From: AC2028 sp002373595
GTDB taxonomy: Bacteria; Bacillota; Clostridia; Lachnospirales; Lachnospiraceae
Direction: 5' to 3'
DNA: 33,799 bases
Assembly: GCA_946616365.1 (NCBI GenBank)
Contig: CAMOIX010000023.1
Location: 1 to 33,799, forward strand
This document shows, piece after piece, positions 1-7,624 of the stretch. The position numbers were made by a program, and so were the translations under genes. Under the pieces are notes generated by a model. The model worked only from the letters and a program-made list of their open reading frames with translations. It had not been told where the DNA came from and made no database searches. Positions within the stretch are counted from its first letter, which is position 1. Every line of letters begins with the position of its first letter.

Positions 1-570
1 ACCTTCACGGGTACGCTCTCCTACACCTGTGAATACCGAATATCCGCCGTGCTCTGTAGCGATGTTACGGATAAGCTCCTGAATAAGAACTGTCTTTCCT
101 ACTCCGGCACCTCCGAAGAGTCCGATCTTACCACCCTTCTGGTAAGGGCAAAGAAGATCGACTACCTTGATACCGGTCTCGAGAAGCTCAGCCTCTGTGG
201 ACTGCTCTTCGAATGAGGGTGCAGCCCTGTGAATAGGCTCGTAGTCAACTCCTTCGGGAGCCGGCTTGTTGTCGATAGGCTGTCCGAGTACGTTGAAGAT
301 ACGGCCAAGTGTTTTTTCTCCTACCGGAACCGAAATAGGAGCTCCGGTGGCAATAGCTTCCGTTCCGCGGACAAGTCCGTCGGTGGGGCCCATGGCGATA
401 CATCTTACGGTATCATCACCAAGGTGCTGGGAAACCTCTACTACAAGTTCCCCTCCATCCCGCTGAGGAATGCGTATTGCTTCGTTAATTTCAGGAAGCT
501 TACCCTCATCAAAGCGGATATCAAGGACCGCTCCGATGATCTGGGTTACTTTTCCTTTATTCTCTGCCAT
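1..570 (-). CDS. atpD: ATP synthase F1 subunit beta (N-terminal 190 residues; cut by window edge)
   Basis: This is the catalytic subunit of the F1 head, which makes or hydrolyses ATP at the alpha/beta interfaces on the cytoplasmic side. The ATG at 568-570 opens a frame that stays free of stops to base 1, so the C-terminal half lies outside the window. The N-terminal beta barrel is visible (MAENKGKVTQIIGAVLDIRF at the start), and the Walker A loop GGAGVGKT is at residues 153-160, followed by the family motif GVGERTREG at the cut edge. A GAGGT ribosome binding site precedes the start. It is the last atp gene seen here, 39 bases after atpG; atpC would be expected next but cannot be seen. The identification is certain. 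Confidence 0.97.
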   Translation of the reverse strand, partial: MAENKGKVTQIIGAVLDIRFDEGKLPEINEAIRIPQRDGGELVVEVSQHLGDDTVRCIAMGPTDGLVRGTEAIATGAPISVPVGEKTLGRIFNVLGQPIDNKPAPEGVDYEPIHRAAPSFEEQSTEAELLETGIKVVDLLCPYQKGGKIGLFGGAGVGKTVLIQELIRNIATEHGGYSVFTGVGERTREG

Positions 571-609
571 TTATAACCTCATTTCCGCCGCTTAAGCGGC
601 ATAAACTGA

Positions 610-1458
610 TTATCCGATTGCTTCCGAGCCTGCGATAATCTCCGTAAGTTCCTGTGTGATGGATCCCTGACGGGCTCTGTTGTACTGGAGCGAGAGCTTG
701 TCGATCATCTCTTCCGCATTGCTGGTCGCATTGTCCATGGCCTGCATACGGGCTCCGTTCTCACTGGCGATAGCTTCTTTCAGTCCGCCATATATCAGAC
801 TGCTGATATACTTGGGTATGATCATATCTATCGCATCCACATCTTCAGGTTCAAAGTTCATTACCGCCGAAGCCTCGTCCTCGTCCTCTGCCTCTACAGG
901 CAGGAGTTTGATAAGTCTCGGCTCCTGGCTAACGGTATTTTTGAAGAAAGTATATGCAAGGTAGATCTCTCCGATCTCTCCGGCTTCAAAGGATTTAAGA
1001 AGCCTGTCGGTAAGCGCGTTTACTTCCGAATATAAGGGATCTTCGATCACTTCCGGCATATCCTCCCTGATAGTGTATCCGTATCTCGCAAAAGCCTCGC
1101 GGCCCTTGTTTCCGATAGTATAGATATCAAGGTCTTCTTTCTTAAAAGCATCATTTCTGGTAATCAGTTTTACCACATTGGAATTATAGCCGCCGGCTAA
1201 ACCTCTGTTGGAAGTTATTACCACCACAGCCTTTCTCTCGGACTCTCCCGGGATAAGGTATCTGTGTTCGATATGTCCGACGCGTGAAAGAATACTGTTC
1301 ACTGTGCGGAACATACTGTCGAAGTAGTACTGGGATTTCTCTGCAGCCGCTCTGGCTCTCTGGAGCTTAACGGTGGATACAAGCTTCATAGCTTTTGTGA
1401 TCTGCTGAGTTCCCTGTATACTGGTCTTCCGGCGTTTAATATCACGCATTGATGCCAT
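610..1458 (-). CDS. atpG: ATP synthase F1 subunit gamma
   Basis: Gamma is the central rotating stalk that couples ion flow through Fo to catalysis in alpha3beta3. The 282-residue product has the usual length. The N terminus (MASMRDIKRRKTSIQGTQQI, then TKAMKLVSTVKL) and the C terminus (SLQYNRARQGSITQELTEII) are the conserved coiled-coil helices that enter the F1 head. The middle contains VVVITSNRGLAGGYN, the typical Rossmann-like part. The ATG at 1456-1458 has GAGGT nine bases upstream. It sits between atpA (24-base gap) and atpD (39-base gap) in the usual order. Confidence 0.97.
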   Translation of the reverse strand: MASMRDIKRRKTSIQGTQQITKAMKLVSTVKLQRARAAAEKSQYYFDSMFRTVNSILSRVGHIEHRYLIPGESERKAVVVITSNRGLAGGYNSNVVKLITRNDAFKKEDLDIYTIGNKGREAFARYGYTIREDMPEVIEDPLYSEVNALTDRLLKSFEAGEIGEIYLAYTFFKNTVSQEPRLIKLLPVEAEDEDEASAVMNFEPEDVDAIDMIIPKYISSLIYGGLKEAIASENGARMQAMDNATSNAEEMIDKLSLQYNRARQGSITQELTEIIAGSEAIG

Positions 1459-1482
1459 AATATATTACCTCATCTTTGTGTT

Positions 1483-2994
1483 TCACGCCTTAAGGAAATC
1501 GGCCTTGAACTGTTCAATCGCTTTCTTAAGCTTCTCTTCGATCTCGTCGGAGATAACCTTATCTGTAGCGATTGAATTCGGAACCTCAGGATACTTTGTA
1601 TCGAGGAACTCGAAGAATTCTTTTTCAAAGCGTGTGATATCCTCAACAGGAACGTCAAGCAGATACTTTCTTGTAACTGCATAGATAATGATAACCTGAT
1701 ACTGAACCGGCATAGGTGAGTACTGAGGCTGTTTTAATACCTCCTTGATCCTTTCACCTTGAGCAAGTTTTTCCTTGGTATCATTATCAAGTTCCGATCC
1801 GAACTGTGCGAAGGATGCAAGCTCTCTGTACTGAGCAAGCTCGGTACGGATGGGCGCTGCGATCTTCTTCATAGCCTTGATCTGTGCCGCACCACCTACA
1901 CGGGATACGGAAAGACCTGCGTTTATAGCGGGACGGAAGCCGGAGTTGAAGGCTTCGGTCTCAAGATAGATCTGACCGTCCGTGATGGATATAACGTTTG
2001 TCGGTATGTATGCCGAAACGTCGCCTGCCTGAGTCTCGATAATGGGAAGTGCGGTAAGCGATCCACCGCCGTACTCTTCGCTCATGCGGGCTGCTCTCTC
2101 AAGCAGTCTCGAATGGAGATAGAATACGTCTCCGGGATAAGCTTCACGCCCGGGCGGACGACGAAGGAGTAGGGAGAGTGTACGGTATGCCGTAGCATGT
2201 TTACTCAGGTCATCATAGATAACGAGAACATCTTCTCCCTTTTCCATCCACTCCTCACCGATAGCACATCCGGAGTAAGGAGCGATATATTGAAGCGGTG
2301 CAAGGTCGCTGGCCGTTGATACGACAACGGTCGTGTAAGCCATTGCTCCGTTTTCCTCAAGAGTCTTTACAATGTTTGCAACGGTCGATGCCTTCTGGCC
2401 GATCGCTACGTAGATACACTTAACACCCTGACCCTTCTGGTTGATGATCGTATCGATGGCGATAGCGGTCTTACCGGTCTGACGGTCTCCGATAATGAGC
2501 TCACGCTGTCCGCGTCCGATGGGGATCATCGAGTCTATAGCCTTGATACCGGTCTGGAGAGGAGTATCAACGCTCTTACGGGTGATAACTCCGCTTGCGA
2601 CACGCTCGATCTTACGGAACTTCGTGGTCTGAACGGGTCCCTTTCCATCGATGGGCTGTCCGAGCGAATTGACGACACGTCCGAGCATCTCGTCTCCTAC
2701 GGGGACCTCAACAACTCGTCCGGTAGTCTTAACAGTATCTCCTTCACTTATATTATGGGAACTTCCGAGAAGAACAACACCGACGTTATCCTCCTCAAGG
2801 TTGAGCACCATTCCGTACACTTCTCCGGGAAACTCAAGCAGCTCTCCCTGCATGGCATTCTCAAGTCCGTGTACACGCGCTATTCCGTCGGCCACCTGGA
2901 TAACCGTACCTACGTCAGCGACTTCAAGCGTTGACGCATAGCGCTGGATCTGCTCTTTGATGACAGAACTGATTTCTTCAGGTTTTAAATTCAT
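1483..2994 (-). CDS. atpA: ATP synthase F1 subunit alpha
   Basis: Alpha is the non-catalytic nucleotide-binding subunit of F1. The 503-residue length is standard. Domains in order are the N-terminal barrel (about 25-95), the nucleotide-binding domain with Walker A GDRQTGKT at 169-176, the conserved LLLRRPPGREAYPGDVFYLH segment, and the C-terminal helical domain. The N-terminal amphipathic helix that binds delta is present (MNLKPEEISSVIKEQIQRYA). The start is an ATG with a weak GGCGGA-type site upstream, 17 bases after atpH, so translation may partly depend on coupling. Nothing about the protein is unusual. Confidence 0.98.
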   Translation of the reverse strand: MNLKPEEISSVIKEQIQRYASTLEVADVGTVIQVADGIARVHGLENAMQGELLEFPGEVYGMVLNLEEDNVGVVLLGSSHNISEGDTVKTTGRVVEVPVGDEMLGRVVNSLGQPIDGKGPVQTTKFRKIERVASGVITRKSVDTPLQTGIKAIDSMIPIGRGQRELIIGDRQTGKTAIAIDTIINQKGQGVKCIYVAIGQKASTVANIVKTLEENGAMAYTTVVVSTASDLAPLQYIAPYSGCAIGEEWMEKGEDVLVIYDDLSKHATAYRTLSLLLRRPPGREAYPGDVFYLHSRLLERAARMSEEYGGGSLTALPIIETQAGDVSAYIPTNVISITDGQIYLETEAFNSGFRPAINAGLSVSRVGGAAQIKAMKKIAAPIRTELAQYRELASFAQFGSELDNDTKEKLAQGERIKEVLKQPQYSPMPVQYQVIIIYAVTRKYLLDVPVEDITRFEKEFFEFLDTKYPEVPNSIATDKVISDEIEEKLKKAIEQFKADFLKA

Positions 2995-3011
2995 ATTCCG
3001 CCTGCACCTTT

Positions 3012-3560
3012 CTATCCGAGCTGGATCTGTAACAACTGCTGTGTCAAATCATTTAACCTGGTACGCACACTCGAATCGGCAACCCGATCCCCGATGCGAA
3101 TAACAATGCCTCCGATCAGCGATTCATCCGTATCATAATGCATCTCGATGGTATTATATCCGGAGGTCTCAAGAAGTCTCGCCTTGACGGCAAGCTTCGA
3201 AGCATCGTCAAGTACCTTTGGAGTAGTTACATAGGCGATGCCTATTCCCTGTTCTTCCTTGACCTTGTCGACATAGTATCCGAATATGGAATCGATCTCG
3301 CCGAAGCGCTCTTTATCGATGACCGTGAGTATGAAACCTGTCAGTTCATCGCTGACGCGGCCTCTGAATATACTATCGGCACATTTCATCTTCTCGGGTT
3401 TGGCGATCGAAGGATGAAGCATGAGCTTCGTAAAGTCCGGATTATCATCGAGGATCTTCCTTACTCCCTCTATCTCACCAAGAAGATCCGCTGTCATATT
3501 TTTTGACGCGGCTACCTCATAAAGAGCTTCTCCGTATGTTTTGGAAATTAACTTTGCCAT
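3012..3560 (-). CDS. atpH: ATP synthase F1 subunit delta
   Basis: Delta (the OSCP equivalent) joins the top of F1 to the b-subunit stator. The 182-residue product has the family layout. An N-terminal six-helix bundle starts MAKLISKTYGEALYEVA. The C-terminal domain has ESLIGGIVIRIGDRVADSSV near its end, the most conserved stretch of the family. The start codon lies 13 bases inside the end of atpF and has only a weak AGGT site, which suggests translational coupling to atpF. Confidence 0.95.
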   Translation of the reverse strand: MAKLISKTYGEALYEVAASKNMTADLLGEIEGVRKILDDNPDFTKLMLHPSIAKPEKMKCADSIFRGRVSDELTGFILTVIDKERFGEIDSIFGYYVDKVKEEQGIGIAYVTTPKVLDDASKLAVKARLLETSGYNTIEMHYDTDESLIGGIVIRIGDRVADSSVRTRLNDLTQQLLQIQLG

Positions 3561-4084
3561 GTGGAATTACCTATTTCCTTAAGTGCATCCCTGACGAGCT
3601 GATCCTGTACGCGCGTATCGATCTGGGAAGTGACGACCTTGCCGGCAATCATTGATGCCAGTACGATCATCTCCTTCTTAACATCATCCGCAACCTTCTG
3701 CTTTTCGAGTTCTGCCTCTCTGCGGGCATGTTCGCGGATCCTCTCAGCCTCAGCCTTAGCCTCATCGACAACCTGTCTCTCCGCCGCAAGTGCTCTCTGA
3801 TGAGCATCGCGAAGGATCTCCTCGGCTTCTTTGTCGATATCTTTGAGCTTAGCCTCGTACTCTGCCTTCAGGCTCTCGGCCTCTTCCTTTGCGGAAGCAG
3901 CCGACTCAAGATCTCCGTGGATCCTCTCTTTACGGGCTGCCAGATACTTCTTGGCGGGCTCGAAAAGGAAGTAACTCATGAGCAGGAACAGGACAAAGAT
4001 CGCTATGATCATTAGGCAGGATCCGGCAATGAGCTGCATATCAATGCCGAACAGATAGCTGTTTTCTTCAGTTAATAACAGCAT
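3548..4084 (-). CDS. atpF: ATP synthase Fo subunit b
   Basis: Subunit b is the peripheral stalk: one N-terminal membrane helix followed by a long charged coiled coil that holds delta. Here the membrane helix spans roughly residues 18-42 (LIAGSCLMIIAIFVLFLLMS region). It is followed by about 110 residues rich in Glu, Lys, Ala and Arg, including AKKYLAARKERIHGDLESA. An ATG at 4090 also exists, but the strong AAGGAGG site at 4092-4098 is one base from it and seven from the ATG at 4082-4084. I therefore place the start at 4084 (178 aa). It lies 34 bases after atpE and overlaps atpH. Confidence 0.94.
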   Translation of the reverse strand: MLLLTEENSYLFGIDMQLIAGSCLMIIAIFVLFLLMSYFLFEPAKKYLAARKERIHGDLESAASAKEEAESLKAEYEAKLKDIDKEAEEILRDAHQRALAAERQVVDEAKAEAERIREHARREAELEKQKVADDVKKEMIVLASMIAGKVVTSQIDTRVQDQLVRDALKEIGNSTWQS

Positions 4085-4118
4085 TCCCATGCCTCCTTTC
4101 TATTCCGTAATCAGAGTA

Positions 4119-4376
4119 TCAGATCTTGAAGGGCTTAACGAACATAAGCAGCATTGCTACGAGGAGTCCGTAAAGACCGGTGGTCTCTGCGACAGCCTGT
4201 CCCAAAAGCATGGTGGACATGATATCGCCCTTTGCTCCGGGATTACGTCCTACGGCAGATGCGCCGTGTCCGGCTGCGATTCCCTGTCCAACTCCGGGTC
4301 CGATACCTGCGATAAGAGCAAGTCCGGCACCGATAGCCGAGCATCCGTAGATAAATGCCTGATTAAATTCTCCCAT
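4119..4376 (-). CDS. atpE: ATP synthase Fo subunit c, with Na+-binding signature
   Basis: Subunit c forms the membrane rotor ring. The product is a two-helix hairpin with the glycine-rich first helix (AGIGPGVGQG) and the polar loop GRNPGAKGD. Counting from the ATG at 4374-4376, Q31 in helix 1 and E64, T65 and Y69 in helix 2 (AETTGLYG) match the positions that coordinate sodium in the Ilyobacter ring (Q32, E65, S66, Y70). Coupling is therefore probably to Na+. The ATG at 4388 is less likely: the GGAGG that serves as ribosome binding site lies between the two ATGs, five bases before the second. Confidence 0.95.
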   Translation of the reverse strand: MGEFNQAFIYGCSAIGAGLALIAGIGPGVGQGIAAGHGASAVGRNPGAKGDIMSTMLLGQAVAETTGLYGLLVAMLLMFVKPFKI

Positions 4377-4460
4377 AATTTCCTCCATTCCTTGCTTCGT
4401 AAGATTTATTTAGCGATATGCCTCCCGAAGCCGGAAAAGCATATCGGAAAATCACATTTT

Positions 4461-5204
4461 TTACGCTTCGCCTCTTGCGCTTGCGATGTAGGTCATCGTC
4501 AGCATGCAGAAAACGTAAGTCTGGATCGCACCCGAGAAAAGGTCGAAGTAAACGTGAAGTGCTGCAGGCCATGCGGTAGCGATCCATCCGAGCAATCCGT
4601 AGATCAGTGCCATCATAACGGTTCCCGAGAGTACGTTCGCGAAAAGACGGAGCGAGAGCGAGATGGGTACCGCGATGTCGGAAATGATATTGATAGGAAG
4701 CCAGATCGGCAGCCAGGGCGGAAGCGGTGAACACTTATCTGCCCAGAGTGCGAGCGGGCTCTTTGCAAACTTAACTTCGTTGATATGAATGAGTGAGAAC
4801 GTGATAAGGGCCATGGGGAGCGTTACGGCCCAGTCCGCTGTCGGAGGTCTGAGTCCGAGCAGTCCGGAGATGTTGCTCACCAGTATGAACATAAAGATCG
4901 TAGCGATGTAATTAAAATATCTGTCTGCTGATTTGCCCATGGCATTTCCGACAGTATTCTGAAGAAAGTCTATGATCGCCTCGACGAAATTCTGAAATCC
5001 GTCAGGCTCCATCTGATCATTGGCAAGAGCTTTCCTGAATTTGTTTCCTGCGATAATGGAGAAGATCACGAGGATAAGCATGACTATGAGAACGCATACA
5101 TGCGAATCCGTGATCCAGACCTCTGTGCCGAAGAAATTGAAAGGCACGAGCCTGTGGATCATAAAGTCTATATTGTCAGTACTCAGCAAAAGACCGTAGT
5201 TCAT
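4461..5204 (-). CDS. atpB: ATP synthase Fo subunit a
   Basis: Subunit a forms the ion half-channels against the c ring. The 247-residue protein is strongly hydrophobic with several membrane helices. It carries the essential arginine in SLSLRLFANVLSG (R186), which faces the c-ring glutamate. The segment MALITFSLIHINEVKF and the C-terminal helix LFSGAIQTYVFCMLTMTYIA are typical of the family. Its ATG overlaps the stop of the upstream AtpI-like gene by four bases (ATGA), which implies translational coupling. Confidence 0.96.
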   Translation of the reverse strand: MNYGLLLSTDNIDFMIHRLVPFNFFGTEVWITDSHVCVLIVMLILVIFSIIAGNKFRKALANDQMEPDGFQNFVEAIIDFLQNTVGNAMGKSADRYFNYIATIFMFILVSNISGLLGLRPPTADWAVTLPMALITFSLIHINEVKFAKSPLALWADKCSPLPPWLPIWLPINIISDIAVPISLSLRLFANVLSGTVMMALIYGLLGWIATAWPAALHVYFDLFSGAIQTYVFCMLTMTYIASARGEA

Positions 5205-5692
5205 TCGGATAAACCTCCTGCATCTTCATCCTCATCCGGAAGAGGCTCCGGGATCGGATCGGTGGTATGTAAAGCCTTGTTGTAGATCTTATGCATAAGC
5301 GGCTGTTCGTATGCCGCGAGCTTTAATGACATGTATCCGATAAAAAAGCTTATCGGTTCAAGACATTCTGTGATACATATGATGGCGACCACCGCGATGA
5401 TGATCCCGTATCTCGTAAGATAACCGAGATAGATGCGCCTCTGCGCGCTCTTTACATCCAGCCCCAGTCCTCTGTCCAGGGTCCTCAGCATATGTACTGC
5501 GCTTACCGCGGCAAATGCCGCTCCGAACCAGAGACTGAGTGAATACATACCCTGAGTGACATAACCTCTGAGTCCGGCAAGTCCTATTACCGATACTCCT
5601 ATTATGTTGAGGAACAGTGCCGTGAACGCGATACCCGTTTCGAGTTCCAGAAGCGTTCGGATCTCACTTTTAAGTATTACCTCTCGTTTCAT
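5201..5692 (-). CDS. atpI: AtpI-like membrane protein of the ATP synthase operon
   Basis: This 163-residue protein has about four predicted membrane segments (roughly residues 19-38, 50-68, 92-110 and 112-128) and an acidic, proline-rich C-terminal tail (PIPEPLPDEDEDAGG). Its size, topology and place just before atpB match the ATP synthase subunit I family, whose members help c-ring assembly or ion supply. The sequence is poorly conserved in that family, so the call rests largely on context. It overlaps the preceding atpZ-like gene by 23 bases and atpB by four. Confidence 0.72.
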   Translation of the reverse strand: MKREVILKSEIRTLLELETGIAFTALFLNIIGVSVIGLAGLRGYVTQGMYSLSLWFGAAFAAVSAVHMLRTLDRGLGLDVKSAQRRIYLGYLTRYGIIIAVVAIICITECLEPISFFIGYMSLKLAAYEQPLMHKIYNKALHTTDPIPEPLPDEDEDAGGLSE

Positions 5693-5993
5693 CCCCGGCT
5701 TCTTTCATCTTATCGCCGTCCGGGCTTTTGTCCTCAGGATCTTTAGTCCGTCCGGTACCCGTTATCTTCATGGCGTATCTGTATATATTCTGGAATCCCG
5801 CGATCGCTCCGATGATAAATCCTGCAATAAAGAGCCACGAGGTCCCGATCCTTTTATCTAAGTAATACCCTGCTGCCGTCATCCCGCATATCGGAACCAG
5901 CATATAAAGACTGAATTGAAGTATCTGTGCGAAGGATGCAGCCACTTTGTTCGCGATCTTTTTTTCATCCCTCTCGGGTATGTAATCCGCCAT
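5670..5993 (-). CDS. atpZ: AtpZ/AtpQ-like small membrane protein, first gene of the atp operon
   Basis: The 107-residue product has two membrane helices (about residues 22-45 and 50-72) with the glycine-rich signature GYYLDKRIGTSWLFIAGFII, then a charged tail. This matches the AtpZ family of F-ATPase operons, linked by published work to c-ring assembly or Mg2+/Ca2+ transport. The ATG at 5991-5993 has GGAGG at 5999-6003. It is the first gene after the promoter at 6022-6050 and overlaps the AtpI-like gene by 23 bases. Confidence 0.8.
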   Translation of the reverse strand: MADYIPERDEKKIANKVAASFAQILQFSLYMLVPICGMTAAGYYLDKRIGTSWLFIAGFIIGAIAGFQNIYRYAMKITGTGRTKDPEDKSPDGDKMKEAGDETRGNT

Positions 5994-6021
5994 GTGATCC
6001 TCCGACCGAATACATCGTATA

Positions 6022-6050
6022 ATTATACATTTTTCGGAGCGAAATGTCTA
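6022..6050 (-). promoter_or_regulatory. Promoter of the atp operon
   Basis: On the minus strand TAGACA (6045-6050) is followed after 17 bases by TATAAT (6022-6027). This is a near-consensus housekeeping promoter. The predicted transcript starts near 6015 and gives a short leader of about 20 bases carrying GGAGG before atpZ. Confidence 0.8.
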
Positions 6051-6070
6051 CCTCTCCCCGTTTCCGCAGG

Positions 6071-7078
6071 CTACTGTATGCAATACAGATAGTATGCGTA
6101 TAAAGCGAGCGTCGTATCCTTGGTGTAATGCAGGCCGTCGAGAGTCGAATATCCCATCTCCGTGATATATGCATTACTGTCGATCCAGGTGACTCTGGAG
6201 TCGAGCGAGTTTTTCAACTTGTCGTTGAATGATGCTATGCCCGCATTGGATGCATTGCAGGATCCGTCGATGACAGGATTAACGGATACATAGTAGACCT
6301 CAACTCCGCGAGCCGACCAGTCTTCGATATGGTTGTTGATATACTTGGCGTACTTGTCGACATTTCTCAGGTCATTGACACCCATATTGAAAACAAGCTT
6401 TGTGCCTGCTCCGGAATAAACCTCTATGAGGGGCGCTGCGGTCTGAGTCAGCCAGTCATACCCCATTCCCACTTCGGCTATCCATGTGTAGTTGTTGGAT
6501 CCGGCCGCATTCTTCATACCGACGGTCCTGGAGTCGCCGACGAATACGACAGGGCTTGTTACCACAGGCGATTTGTCCTGCACATAATCTCCGCAGATAT
6601 ATGCCTCCTCTTCCCCGTATGTGATACGGTACCATCCGTTGTCCGTCTTGCCGTTTATCTCCACGGGCGATGCCCAGTAGAGCATTCCTATCTTATCGTA
6701 TCCCGTTCCCGCACCCTTCCTTACGTTCAGGTTGTCATTGACATACATCGTTATTGCAGGACTCACATCGGTTACAGTGAATTTCTCTTTGGGTGTATCG
6801 CTCCCGGCCGAGCCGTCCACACCGGATACCGACAGTCCGAAAGCACTGCTCTCTCCCGTGCCGGGTACCACTACAGGCGTCTCGCCGCTGGTAAATGTCA
6901 CTCTGTCTTCATTTGTCGGCTTATCGGGAATGGGTTCGTCGAATATCTCATCCGGGACATCGGGAATAACAGGATCTCTGCGCGCGGAAAGAATGGCGAG
7001 CGCCAAAAGCGTGATCACGAGCGTCGCTACCAGAGTTCCCAATATGATCTGGTTTTTTCTCAAATCATTTCCTTGCAC
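6071..7078 (-). CDS. Membrane-anchored SH3b-SGNH hydrolase
   Basis: The 335-residue protein has a short basic N terminus, one membrane anchor (about 10-31) and a Pro/Asp/Glu-rich linker. A bacterial SH3 domain follows (about 105-168, with NLNVRKGAGTGYDKIG), then an SGNH/GDSL hydrolase domain (177-335). The catalytic blocks are visible: GDSR with Ser183, GVND with Asn235, and DGLHY with Asp314 and His317. SGNH enzymes with wall-binding SH3 domains usually remove or transfer acetyl groups on wall polymers, so an extracytoplasmic O-acetyl esterase is plausible, but the substrate is unknown. The start is a GTG preceded by GAGGGG; a TTG five codons later with AAGGA upstream is an alternative. The gene ends about 20 bases before the atp promoter. 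Confidence 0.82.
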   Translation of the reverse strand: MQGNDLRKNQIILGTLVATLVITLLALAILSARRDPVIPDVPDEIFDEPIPDKPTNEDRVTFTSGETPVVVPGTGESSAFGLSVSGVDGSAGSDTPKEKFTVTDVSPAITMYVNDNLNVRKGAGTGYDKIGMLYWASPVEINGKTDNGWYRITYGEEEAYICGDYVQDKSPVVTSPVVFVGDSRTVGMKNAAGSNNYTWIAEVGMGYDWLTQTAAPLIEVYSGAGTKLVFNMGVNDLRNVDKYAKYINNHIEDWSARGVEVYYVSVNPVIDGSCNASNAGIASFNDKLKNSLDSRVTWIDSNAYITEMGYSTLDGLHYTKDTTLALYAYYLYCIQ

Positions 7079-7096
7079 AATTACCCCTCATGCCCC

Positions 7097-7103
7097 TATA
7101 ATA
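7097..7103. promoter_or_regulatory. Overlapping divergent -10 elements
   Basis: The plus strand reads TATAAT at 7097-7102, and the minus strand reads TATTAT at 7098-7103. The plus one has a weak TTGCAC -35 at 7073-7078 (18-base spacer). The minus one has no good -35. They would serve the DUF402 gene and the SGNH hydrolase gene, which diverge here. Confidence 0.45.
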
Positions 7104-7122
7104 CGGTAAGGAGGGCATTCAC

Positions 7123-7602
7123 ATGAATAATCTTCAGATCTATCGCAAAAGGATCATCCCGCCCGAATGTATCTTACTTAAGGATGATACCATCATCGAA
7201 GCAAATGACGAAATGATCATCACCAAATGGCAGACTCTTCGTCCCAAGGACGAGTTTAACCACGGTTCTTCCGTCTACTTTTTAAAGCACGGAGTCAAGG
7301 TCAGCAAATTCTACCGTCCGGATGGTGAGCTTCTCTATCACTACTGTGACATCGTGGATTATGAATTCTCCGAGGATCATTCAAAGCTCATCGTTACGGA
7401 TCTTCTGGCCGATGTCATCATCTATCCCGGCGGAAGGATCAAGGTCATGGATCTCGACGAGCTTGCCGATGCATCCGAGCATGATCTCATCACTCCGTCC
7501 CAAACTGCTCTTGCTCTCCGTCAGCTAAACGATCTGCTTACGATCATAGATCGTGATAAATTCGATAAACTGCAGGCTCCTCTCGACAAGTACGACCTCT
7601 GA
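7123..7602 (+). CDS. DUF402 family protein (FomD/Ntdp-like barrel)
   Basis: The 159-residue product has the DUF402 core: a basic YRPDGELLYHYCDIVDYEF segment (about 65-84) and then DLLADVIIYPGGRIKVMDLDELADA with acidic residues in the order typical of this family. Characterised members are nucleoside di/triphosphatases or nucleotide-phosphonate hydrolases that use divalent metal held by the acidic cluster. The substrate here cannot be told. The ATG follows AAGGAGGG by seven bases. The gene is monocistronic and converges on the GGDEF gene with only 22 bases between the stops. Confidence 0.8.
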   Translation: MNNLQIYRKRIIPPECILLKDDTIIEANDEMIITKWQTLRPKDEFNHGSSVYFLKHGVKVSKFYRPDGELLYHYCDIVDYEFSEDHSKLIVTDLLADVIIYPGGRIKVMDLDELADASEHDLITPSQTALALRQLNDLLTIIDRDKFDKLQAPLDKYDL

Positions 7603-7624
7603 TAAGCCGCCTGCTTTTGTGCAG

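Noticed and set aside
4089..4730. Long plus-strand frame (213 codons) opposite atpE and atpB
   Set aside because: It is antisense to certain ATP synthase genes, and the product is low-complexity and charged with no recognisable domain.
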